NCBI GenBank assembly: GCA_016285645.1
Contig: JAEERC010000009.1
Location: 1-64,000, forward strand
Source: Clostridiaceae bacterium
GTDB taxonomy: Bacteria > Bacillota > Clostridia > Oscillospirales > Acutalibacteraceae
Direction of reading: 5' to 3'
DNA: 64,000 nt
Below the pieces are notes generated by a model that was given only the letters and a program-made list of their open reading frames with translations, did no database searches and was not told where the DNA came from. Of this stretch, positions 57,564 to 64,000 are shown piece by piece. A program made the translations under genes and the position numbers. Each line of letters opens with the position of its first letter. Position 1 is the first letter of the stretch.

Positions 57564-57878
57564 ATGGACACAAAAACAAAAATCAGAGAATCGGCTGTTG
57601 CCGCCGTTGAAGAGGAAAACTGGCAGGAAGTGTATAACTGCCTGCACGAGGCGCTGCTCCACCTGCCGACATTCGCCTGGATTGTCGATGATGAGGAGTG
57701 GAGCAACGATGAACTGCGCGAGGTGTGTTTTCCGATAGGCGAAGCGATTTACGGCAAAATAGGCTTTGAGGGCATGCAGATTCTTTGGTATAAGATTGAC
57801 GAGTCGCTCTCGTCATCGGGCAGCGGGCCGCTGGAAAGATTCTGGGACGGCTGCGGCAACGGCGCCTGGCAGGCGTGA
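57564..57878 (+). CDS. Small acidic protein of unknown function
   Basis: A 104-residue acidic soluble protein rich in tryptophan (ENWQEVYNCLHEALLHLP, WIVDDEEWSNDELREV, ERFWDGCGNGAWQA). The strong AAAGGAGG before the ATG at 57564 defines the start; the open frame runs further upstream only through the leader. It is followed 37 bases later by another small gene in the same direction, so they likely share a transcript. It has no transmembrane helix or known motif. Confidence 0.65.
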   Translation: MDTKTKIRESAVAAVEEENWQEVYNCLHEALLHLPTFAWIVDDEEWSNDELREVCFPIGEAIYGKIGFEGMQILWYKIDESLSSSGSGPLERFWDGCGNGAWQA

Positions 57879-57915
57879 GAGACGGCCGATAATCAAAAAG
57901 GAAAGGGTGTTGAAA

Positions 57916-58491
57916 ATGGCAGATACAATCAACAGCGTTAATGAAAAAGAGAGCGTTTCGGATATTTTTAAAAGACTCGACGATGTAAAAAGGATGCAGA
58001 AAAAATTTATGCGCGAGGTATCCCCGGACCCGCGATTCAGAAGCGGAAATCTTCTTGCCACGGTTTGTGAAAAGGAAGACGCCCCGTATTCGGCAAAATC
58101 AGCCGCGGGTAAAACCGTTTTTTTCTGCATGAAAGAATACAGTAATGAGGAAATTGAGCAGATAAACCAGGACTCCTCCGACTGGGCTGTTCTTTACAGG
58201 GAATGCACAACATGGGATCCGTCTGTTTATCCCGGTATGGATAAGACATATGAAGATAAATATTTTTCCATAGGCGGCTTGCTTATTGAGGACGGAAAAG
58301 CCATAGGTAAAATGGATGAGTATTACAACTGGGAAAAGGAAATAAACTGCATTCTGTTTGAGGAATACAACGGAAAACCGATTCTGCTCAGCAGTTCTTT
58401 CAAATACGGCAGTTCCGACTGCGATTCGTATATTGATATGATGTATTTTCTGGTGAACAAAAAAGATATTGAAAAACGGGAAACGGAGTAA
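57916..58491 (+). CDS. Protein of unknown function
   Basis: A 191-residue soluble protein. The N-terminal third is helical and charged (SVSDIFKRLDDVKRMQKKF). The rest is mixed, with YSNEEIEQINQDSSDWAVL and a closing FKYGSSDCDSYIDMMYFLV. AAAGGAAAGGG lies before the ATG at 57916; the longer upstream frame overlaps the previous gene and is unlikely to be used. No family recognised. Co-expression with the small acidic protein upstream is probable. Confidence 0.65.
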   Translation: MADTINSVNEKESVSDIFKRLDDVKRMQKKFMREVSPDPRFRSGNLLATVCEKEDAPYSAKSAAGKTVFFCMKEYSNEEIEQINQDSSDWAVLYRECTTWDPSVYPGMDKTYEDKYFSIGGLLIEDGKAIGKMDEYYNWEKEINCILFEEYNGKPILLSSSFKYGSSDCDSYIDMMYFLVNKKDIEKRETE

Positions 58492-58516
58492 TCAATTTTA
58501 TACTATTAACAAACGG

Positions 58517-58546
58517 TTGATATTTATATTGTGAATATGCTATACT
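58517..58546 (+). promoter_or_regulatory. Promoter of the TVP38-type gene
   Basis: TTGATA (58517-58522), an 18-base spacer and TATACT (58541-58546), with TG two bases before the -10 box. Confidence 0.6.
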
Positions 58547-58600
58547 TTGTTTGCGAAGCACGCCGCAAAAGCGGAACGGCAAACTGACAGGCAAAGAAAG

Positions 58601-59368
58601 ATGAACACAATGAATGAAAATAAAAAATCAATATTTCTGCGCGTCCTGACAATTGTTGCTGTTCTGGCGATTATCGGAGCGTGCGTTTACATGTATCTGC
58701 ACTTCGGAAAGTCCGCAATCGAACTGATTAAAGACACCGACCGTTTCAAGGCGTGGATTGACGGGTTCGGCATCTGGGGTATTATCGTATTTGTCGCAAT
58801 CCGAATTCTGCAGACGGTGGTCAAATTTATACCGACGGAGCCGATAGAAATTGCCGCCGGGTTAGTGTGGGGATGGTTCGGCGGATTTGTTCTGTGCCTT
58901 CTGGGGAATATAATCGGGTCAATCATTATTCTGATTATGGTGCGGTGGATAGGTATGCGTATTCTGCGGCTTTTCCGCCTTGAAAACAAGTTGCAGTCCA
59001 TGCGGTTTTTGCAGGACAGGGAAAAGCGCAACCGCCTTTTGTTCATCTTTTATCTGGTTCCCGGCACACCCAAGGATACCATGACATATTTTGCCGGTCT
59101 GACGGATATGAATATGATAGAATTCCTGATTATCTCGTCCATCGCGCGTATTCCCGCCATAGTGTCCTCAACAATCTGCGGCGCGTATCTCGGGGCGAAC
59201 AATTTCAAGGTCGCCGCGATAGTCTTTGTGGTGACGGCTCTGCTCAGCATACCGGGCGCGGCATTATATAAAAAGATTTCGGCGCGATACATACAGAATC
59301 GCCCTCAGGACGAACCCGAACCGGAGCCTGAAACAGAAAAAGAATCGACGCAGGAAGATACTGTTTAG
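58601..59368 (+). CDS. TVP38/TMEM64-family (VTT domain) membrane protein
   Basis: A 255-residue protein with about five hydrophobic segments. Hallmarks are VVKFIPTEPIEIAAGLVWG and, further on, FIFYLVPGTPKDTMTYFAGL, the proline-glycine segment of the VTT domain, plus ISSIARIPAIVSSTICG. VTT proteins are membrane proteins related to DedA and to lipid scramblases. The C-terminus is acidic (EPEPETEKE). The upstream frame to 58547 lacks a ribosome site; two close ATGs (58601, 58610) are possible starts. This is the second VTT protein in the window, the other being fused to a nucleoside hydrolase. Confidence 0.88.
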   Translation: MNTMNENKKSIFLRVLTIVAVLAIIGACVYMYLHFGKSAIELIKDTDRFKAWIDGFGIWGIIVFVAIRILQTVVKFIPTEPIEIAAGLVWGWFGGFVLCLLGNIIGSIIILIMVRWIGMRILRLFRLENKLQSMRFLQDREKRNRLLFIFYLVPGTPKDTMTYFAGLTDMNMIEFLIISSIARIPAIVSSTICGAYLGANNFKVAAIVFVVTALLSIPGAALYKKISARYIQNRPQDEPEPEPETEKESTQEDTV

Positions 59369-59389
59369 TTACAAGGTTTTTACAGAAAT

Positions 59390-59420
59390 AGCCGGGGCGA
59401 AAGCCCCGGCTGTTCTTTTG
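59390..59420 (+). terminator. Terminator between convergent genes
   Basis: AGCCGGGGC (59390-59398) and GCCCCGGCT (59403-59411) form a nine-base-pair stem with a GAAA tetraloop, followed by TGTTCTTTTG. Confidence 0.75.
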
Positions 59421-59425
59421 CCTGT

Positions 59426-59782
59426 TTAGTTGTTATTCTCTTTCGCGGTGTTTATGGAGGAGATGAGGATACGCTTGATTTCAAGGCAATCATCTAAAAG
59501 AGAAGCACATTCCTTATCTTTTATATATTCAGACAGTATAAGCAATCTGAGCCAGTATTCTGTTTCTGCGGTTTCCTTCAAAGCAATCTGCATTTTTGAA
59601 ATGAAATCCGCTTTGCTTTGCCCGTAATTAGCTTCGTTAATATTTGCCCCGATACTTGTTCCTGAGCGAATAATCTGCCTGGATATAACAGTCTCTTTTT
59701 TATCACTGACCAAATACTTATTTAGCTTTATTATTCTTGCGGCAAAATGCAAAGATTTATCAATCAAAATATTATCCTTCAA
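59426..59782 (-). CDS. Four-helix-bundle protein (23S rRNA intervening-sequence protein family)
   Basis: A 118-residue helical protein matching the four-helix-bundle family first seen in 23S rRNA intervening sequences: SLHFAARIIKLNKYLV, SRQIIRSGTSIGANINEANY and KTAETEYWLRLLI-like segments (here KETAETEYWLRLLILSEYI). The best start is TTG at 59782, five bases after GAGGTG; a GTG three codons upstream overlaps that site. These small proteins are common and mobile in gut bacteria and their role is not established. It lies at the left edge of the AT-rich recombinase region. Confidence 0.85.
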   Translation of the reverse strand: MKDNILIDKSLHFAARIIKLNKYLVSDKKETVISRQIIRSGTSIGANINEANYGQSKADFISKMQIALKETAETEYWLRLLILSEYIKDKECASLLDDCLEIKRILISSINTAKENNN

Positions 59783-59878
59783 ATTGTTCACCTCATAATT
59801 ATCTTAACAGATTTCCGCAACAAATACAACAATTATTAATTATTCATCAGCGAAGCGGTTTCATTATTCAATATTCAT

Positions 59879-61588
59879 TTAGAAACGCTTGAAAACAGAG
59901 GTGAATAATGAATAATGAATACTGAAAAATGAATAATACAAAAAGCAGAAACGCCTGTCAGAAGACAAGCGTTTCGCTTTATGGTGGGAGAGGGTGGATT
60001 CGCTTTTCTGCGGAAAAGCCGCGGGGCGGCAAACAGTCCGCCGGACTGTTTGCTTGGACGCCCCTGTTCGAATCCTTTTCAAAAAATTACAGCCCATACC
60101 CTGACGGGTACGAGCTGTAATTGGTGGACTAACATTTTGAAAATCCGAACCCAAAACGGCTTCAATATCTTTCAACATTACTGTATCGGTTCCGCTTTTG
60201 TAGTTATAAACAAATACAATTCGGTCATCATAAATATAAACGGCGTTTACGAAAAGGTCTATCAACCGTTTCTTGTAACGGAAACTTTTGGGATTGCCGC
60301 GCTGAAATTGTCTGATCCAAGCCAAAATATCATCTCTTGTATATTTCGGCATTTTTATTTCTTCTTCTGCGATATTCAGAAGAAGTTTAGTTCTCTGTTG
60401 ATCAAGTTCATCCATGCGTGCCTTTGTATGCTCGTTATAAAGACCGTCTTCAACCGCACGAATAAGATTTGATATTTTTTTATCGCAATCTTCAAGCTGT
60501 GCTTTCAGGGCAGGTAAAAGTGCATTTTCTTTTTCCTGTATTGAAATAATATCGTCGGCGATTTTCTCAATTACCTTGGTGTTTTCCAATATATTTTTTC
60601 TTGTCTGCTCCACAACCAAATCTTCAATCCAGTGCTTTTTCACTGCTTTGCGATCACAATCTTTATATTTTTTGTTTCCCCGGCATTTGTAGTAATAATG
60701 AATGGTTCCGTTTCTGGATTTTCCGCTTTCGCCAACCATCATTCGCTTACATGTGCCGCAGAAAAGCTTAGTTGAAAGCAGATATTCTTCGGTTGCTTTT
60801 CCTTTAGCAGGAGCATGGCGGTATTGTGCCAACCTTTTTTGCGCATTTTCAAATTCATCGTCGTCGATAATAGCGGGAATTCCTTTTGGAACAACGATAT
60901 CCCGATATCTGTATTCGCCGATATTTCTGCGGTTACGCAACACATTGCCTATTGTGTTAACATAAAAATCGCGCCCGTTCCTGTTTTTGATGCCTCGGCG
61001 TTTGAAGTCCTCGGCAATATCAGACGTTGATTCACCATTATTGAATCTGTGAAATATTTCTTTAACAAGCGGTGCTTCGGCAGAATTTATTACCAGATGC
61101 TGATTATCGGAAACCATATAGCCGAGAGGAATTGTGCCTCCGTTGAATTTGCATTTAAGCGCATTCTCCGTCTGCCCTCTTTTAACCTTTTCCGAGAGAT
61201 CGGCGGAATAGTATTCTGCAAGACCTTCAAGAACAGATTCCAGAAGAATACCCTCAGCCCCGGTGGAAATGTTTTCGGTTGCAGAAACTACTTTAACACC
61301 GTTAATGCCAAGAATAATTTTGTATTTTGCGCTGTCAGCACGATTCCTGGAAAACCGGTCCAATTTCCAGACAACAACCAGTTCAAATTGTTTTTTCTCG
61401 CTGTACTTTATCATTTTGCGGAAATCGGGGCGATCATCCGTCTTTGCGGATAAAGCGCGATCTATGTATGTGCCGATAATTGTTATATCATGTTTTTCAC
61501 AATACGCTTTACATTCTCTCAACTGGCCCTCAATAGATTCCTCTCGTTGACTGTCGGATGAATATCTGGCATAAATTACTGCGTTCAC
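59879..61588 (-). CDS. Large serine recombinase (resolvase/integrase)
   Basis: A 569-residue site-specific recombinase. The catalytic domain (1-150) opens IYARYSSDSQRE with the nucleophile Ser10 and has VVWKLDRFSRNR. The Recombinase domain follows (about 165-260; IPLGYMVSDNQHLVIN, FKRRGIKNRNG). A zinc ribbon with cysteines (FCGTCKRMM ... YKCRGNKKYKDC) is at ~285-335, and a coiled coil at ~345-420. Such enzymes integrate and excise mobile elements. The last ~80 residues (from about FQNVSPPITARTRQG) are low-complexity and basic and look like readthrough into flanking DNA, so the native 3' end may be altered. The start is GTG after AAGGATG. It lies next to a toxin-antitoxin pair. Confidence 0.92.
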   Translation of the reverse strand: MNAVIYARYSSDSQREESIEGQLRECKAYCEKHDITIIGTYIDRALSAKTDDRPDFRKMIKYSEKKQFELVVVWKLDRFSRNRADSAKYKIILGINGVKVVSATENISTGAEGILLESVLEGLAEYYSADLSEKVKRGQTENALKCKFNGGTIPLGYMVSDNQHLVINSAEAPLVKEIFHRFNNGESTSDIAEDFKRRGIKNRNGRDFYVNTIGNVLRNRRNIGEYRYRDIVVPKGIPAIIDDDEFENAQKRLAQYRHAPAKGKATEEYLLSTKLFCGTCKRMMVGESGKSRNGTIHYYYKCRGNKKYKDCDRKAVKKHWIEDLVVEQTRKNILENTKVIEKIADDIISIQEKENALLPALKAQLEDCDKKISNLIRAVEDGLYNEHTKARMDELDQQRTKLLLNIAEEEIKMPKYTRDDILAWIRQFQRGNPKSFRYKKRLIDLFVNAVYIYDDRIVFVYNYKSGTDTVMLKDIEAVLGSDFQNVSPPITARTRQGMGCNFLKRIRTGASKQTVRRTVCRPAAFPQKSESTLSHHKAKRLSSDRRFCFLYYSFFSIHYSLFTSVFKRF

Positions 61589-61600
61589 TTTCTCACATCC

Positions 61601-61933
61601 TTAAACATCCAAATCTCTCAAAATATAACTCAAATCCCGTTTTCCATATATGATGCGAAGAATGGTTATAATATTATTGCTTTCATTCGGGTAGTAATAC
61701 AGATTGTAATTTCCTACAGTTACTCTCCGAACACCCTGAACAACAATAAACTCATTTTCAACTTCTTGTGCTGAAAGGGGAAATGAGCATATGTTTTTGA
61801 TTTCCGCTTTTATGCCATCAAACAAATCTTTGGCAGCATTAGGATTTTTCAGATTATTGGCAATGTAATCAAGGATATCATCCAAATCCTTGCTTGCAGA
61901 ATCGGTAAATTCATATTTGAAATCAGAAGCCAT
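61601..61933 (-). CDS. RelE/ParE-family toxin
   Basis: A 110-residue protein. EFTDSASKDLDDILDYIA, the central RRVTVGNYNLYYYPNES and ITILRIIYGKRDLSYIL are the elements of the RelE/ParE fold, including a late arginine and aromatic residue. RelE-type toxins cut mRNA on the ribosome and ParE types block gyrase; this one cannot be placed with certainty. It overlaps the antitoxin gene by 11 bases and is translated after it, the usual arrangement. It is 12 bases upstream of the recombinase gene on the same strand, so all may share a transcript. Confidence 0.9.
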   Translation of the reverse strand: MASDFKYEFTDSASKDLDDILDYIANNLKNPNAAKDLFDGIKAEIKNICSFPLSAQEVENEFIVVQGVRRVTVGNYNLYYYPNESNNIITILRIIYGKRDLSYILRDLDV

Positions 61934-62180
61934 ATTTTTTACTCATTTCTTCTATGATTTTGTTGCCGTCAACCGTTTTGCCTTTCTGCATATCGTCGAT
62001 TCCTTTGTTGACAGCACTGGCTTCATAAATCTTTTGCATGGTTTTTTCGAAGTATTCAATGTCCATAACCACAAGTCTACCATAGCCGTTTTTTGTTACA
62101 AAAACGGGACCGTTATCTCCGGCACAAAGCTGCTCGATTCGAACGGTGTCTTTTAAATCTCTCATAGGAACAATATTCAT
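61923..62180 (-). CDS. Phd/YefM-type antitoxin
   Basis: An 85-residue protein. IVPMRDLKDTVRIEQLC and VFVTKNGYGRLVVMDIEYFE form the N-terminal DNA-binding fold of the Phd/YefM family. The C-terminal helix region (YEASAVNKGIDDMQKGKTV) should wrap the toxin. The ribosome site is TTGGAGGT before the ATG. The promoter at 62211-62239 overlaps a palindrome, which fits autorepression by the antitoxin-toxin complex. Confidence 0.9.
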   Translation of the reverse strand: MNIVPMRDLKDTVRIEQLCAGDNGPVFVTKNGYGRLVVMDIEYFEKTMQKIYEASAVNKGIDDMQKGKTVDGNKIIEEMSKKYGF

Positions 62181-62204
62181 AATAAAACCTCCAATTATTA
62201 CTGT

Positions 62205-62239
62205 GACTAAATTATATAGTATATTTAGTCTCTTGTCAA
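62205..62239 (-). promoter_or_regulatory. Consensus promoter with overlapping palindromic operator of the toxin-antitoxin pair
   Basis: On the minus strand a perfect TTGACA (62239-62234), a 17-base spacer and a perfect TATAAT (62216-62211) precede the antitoxin gene. The inverted repeat GACTAAAT (62205-62212) / ATTTAGTC (62223-62230) straddles the -10 box, an ideal place for autorepression. Confidence 0.8.
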
Positions 62240-62257
62240 CACATTTAATTAGATAGA

Positions 62258-62914
62258 TTATAGATTTACATTAAAACAGGATACTGTCGAATCTCCATTT
62301 TTCTTATATAAAAATGATACTTTAATCCCTTTTATTGCGTTAGCTTCCGCAGTTATTTTTACAAGTTCTTTTAATTCGATTTCTTCCGATATTTCAATCA
62401 CATCATTTCTTCCGTCACACAGTATTATAAAAGCATCAAAATTTTCTATAACATCCTTATATTTATGGTATTTTTCAATTAATTTGTTTGCAAAACTATC
62501 TCTGCTTTTATTAATATCTCTGAGCGGTGCCATTACACTTAGTTTTCCGGTAATATCATATATCTCATATTTTTCCGCTTTCTTTCCATGCTTTTTATGA
62601 GTTATTTCTTTTAATTCTTCTTTTGAACAATTATTTCTATCAATGTCATCCATAATAGAGTAGGCTATCTTATCGAGTGGCAGTATAAACTCTGTAACTT
62701 CTACCCCAATCCTCTGATTCTCGTTCATTAAAATAAAATCAGGGCGTGTACATTTAATAATTCTAAAATTGAGATACTGCTTATTGCATTCTGCAAAGGA
62801 TAATAATGATACAGTTTCGTCCCTTCGTTTTTTCTCTTCTTTATCTAATTTCTGAGTTAATAAATCTTTTATAGTTTTACAAAATCCATGCCATTGTTGA
62901 TATAAATTATGAGA
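62258..62914 (-). pseudogene. 5'-truncated gene for a possible PD-(D/E)xK-like protein
   Basis: An open frame with no start codon at its 5' end. From the first in-frame ATG (62728) it encodes 156 residues, but coding-like sequence continues upstream without a start to a stop near 62917 (LYQQWHGFCKTIKDLL; LSFAECNKQYLNFRII; RPDFILMNENQ). RPDFIL followed by GVEVTEF resembles a P-D ... E-x-T arrangement of restriction-endonuclease-like folds, which is suggestive only. The 5' end was probably lost at a junction near 62.88-62.91 kb. The remaining product may or may not be made from the internal ATG, which lacks a clear ribosome site. Confidence 0.6.
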
Positions 62915-64000
62915 TTACCGATTTTTCAAATATTCTGCCTTTGATAAGGGACGTTATTATAACCGATAAAGACGGTAACCGAGTGTTTACGGTCGGCTCC
63001 GAAGAGGTAAAAGTTAAAGTCGTTTTCTCGAGGCCTATGGATACATCACGGAATCCTGTGCTTTGCTTTGGCTCAAGGGAGCCGTATGCCGATTATGAGA
63101 TTAAGGGTAACTATATCAGCAGCACTGTCTGGGAAGGGACATATACACTTAAAGCCCAGATTGAGAACGGCAAGCAGAAATTCAGGATTTCCAACGCTTA
63201 TTCAGCTGATGGATATGAACTGGTGGATACAATTTATTTGTTCGGGTTCAATATTGATACAACCTCCGCTCAAGCTATGAATATATCGGCTGCAGAAGTC
63301 AATAACGGTATAAAGCTTGAGTGGGCGCAGGATGATTATGACACTCTTATGGGCTATAATGTTTACCGTTCAGAGGAAAAGAACGGTGTCTATTCAAAAA
63401 TCAACTCTTCCGTAATTCCCGAAAATGAAAACTCTTTTGTCGATGAAACTATAGAACAACAAAAACTGTATTGGTACACATTTACCGTTGTTTTATCAGA
63501 TATGACGGAATCCGGTCCTGCAGGAAAGACCTCTTGTATTGCAAAAGATACAATCGCTCCCGTAATTAATCATACTCCTGTGAAACAAGGCAACCTTAAC
63601 AGCAATCTTAGTATTTCATGTACCGTAACCGATAACGTGAGTGTCGGCAGTGTTACTCTTTATTATCGCATAACAGGAAGCGACAATTGGAAATATCTTT
63701 CGATGTTGAAGCAGGGCGATAAATACAGCGCAACGATTTTCGGCAGTGAAGTCACCCCTGCCGGCCTGCAATACTACATTGTCGCAAGCGATGGTGTTAA
63801 TTCCGCCAACAGCGGTTCTGCAAACAATCCGTATTCTGTTGTTATTATCGACCCGAATAATCCGGATAATCCCAATAATCCGGATAATCCCAATAATCCG
63901 GATAATCCCAACAATCCGGATAATCCCAACAATCCGGATAATCCCAACAATCCGGATAATCCGATTACTAACCTTGCGAATGCAAAGTTATATGTTAGAT
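62875..64000 (+). pseudogene. 5'-truncated gene for a multidomain surface protein, running off the window
   Basis: An open frame from after the stop at 62872 to the window end with no start codon or ribosome site near its beginning, so the 5' part is missing. It encodes a strand-rich domain (about codons 10-130; TDKDGNRVFTVGSEEVKV), a fibronectin III-like domain (AAEVNNGIKLEWAQDD ... GYNVYRSEEKNGVYSKI; each part shown briefly), another Ig-like domain (LSISCTVTDNVSVGSVTLYY) and an asparagine-proline-aspartate linker, continuing past 64000. Such modules occur in surface and carbohydrate-active proteins. The missing 5' end coincides with the edge of the recombinase element, so the gene was most likely interrupted there. 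Confidence 0.6.
63856..63963 (+). repeat. Six tandem 18-bp repeats encoding an N-P-D linker
   Basis: Six in-frame copies of an 18-base unit (AATAATCCGGATAATCCC or its AAC variant) encode N-N-P-D-N-P repeats. The first three units use AAT and the last three AAC for the first codon. The result is a rigid, extended linker between domains of the surface protein. Confidence 0.9.

Noticed and set aside
63856..63963. Possible CRISPR-like tandem array
   Set aside because: Units are contiguous with no spacers, are in frame, and encode a proline-rich linker. No cas genes are present anywhere in the window.

Overview
The window looks like a chromosomal segment of a gut- or rumen-type anaerobic Firmicute, most likely an uncultured member of class Clostridia close to Oscillospirales/Ruminococcaceae. 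This is inferred from strong AAGGAGG-type ribosome binding sites, near-consensus sigma-A promoters, several GPH-family sugar symporters beside intracellular glycosidases, and families common in that group (GtrA, YitT, DUF6273, CxxC-repeat and Ig-like surface proteins). No ribosomal RNA or other taxonomic marker is present, so the placement is an inference. Most genes are GC-rich with uniform codon use. The blocks at 44.6-45.9, 53.2-56.4 and 59.4-62.9 kb are visibly AT-rich and look acquired.

Layout. 0.2-2.6 kb: an acyl-CoA ligase and a divergent GtrA-type membrane protein. 2.7-7.7 kb: one promoter driving five genes, in which a class III aminotransferase and a split transketolase lie between two proteins that each look like tandem SCP2-type lipid-carrier domains. 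8.2-18.4 kb: a YgjP-type metalloprotein, then a run of genes with three GPH transporters, a CDP-glycerol glycerophosphotransferase-like enzyme, a secreted lipase-like protein and a cytoplasmic endoglycoceramidase-like GH5 enzyme. 18.8-24.0 kb: a membrane VTT domain fused to a nucleoside hydrolase, divergent from a radical SAM gene, then a zinc-ribbon/TPR membrane protein pair. 24.1-29.9 kb: GH43-like, metF, metH and GH36-like genes packed as one unit. 30-43.6 kb: a beta-CASP nuclease, a secreted papain-like protein, Gfo/Idh/MocA enzymes, an XRE regulator divergent from a membrane Ser/Thr kinase, an FMN reductase, GH31, a GNAT-oxidoreductase fusion, a fourth GPH transporter and a ChbG-type deacetylase.

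From 43.6 kb the window is accessory in character. Two tRNA-Ser genes are followed by a small AT-rich acyltransferase islet bracketed by direct repeats and by a duplicated tRNA 3' end. A 1,670-residue secreted multidomain protein sits between two ~170-bp direct repeats that each carry the start of an XRE regulator gene. Then come an exported Ntn hydrolase, a lipoprotein, DUF6056 and DUF6273 membrane proteins, a YitT protein, a TVP38-type protein and a four-helix-bundle protein. The right end is an element with a large serine recombinase and a RelE/Phd-type toxin-antitoxin pair. It ends at a point where two 5'-truncated genes meet head to head; one of these is a surface protein running off the window.

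The main working theme is uptake and intracellular breakdown of glycosides. GPH symporters pair with GH5, GH31, GH36-like and GH43-like enzymes without signal peptides and with Gfo/Idh/MocA sugar oxidoreductases. The least explained parts are the SCP2-flanked aminotransferase/transketolase operon, the membrane-anchored nucleoside hydrolase fusion, and the repeat-bracketed insertions around the tRNA-Ser locus. No CRISPR array and no reverse transcriptase were seen.
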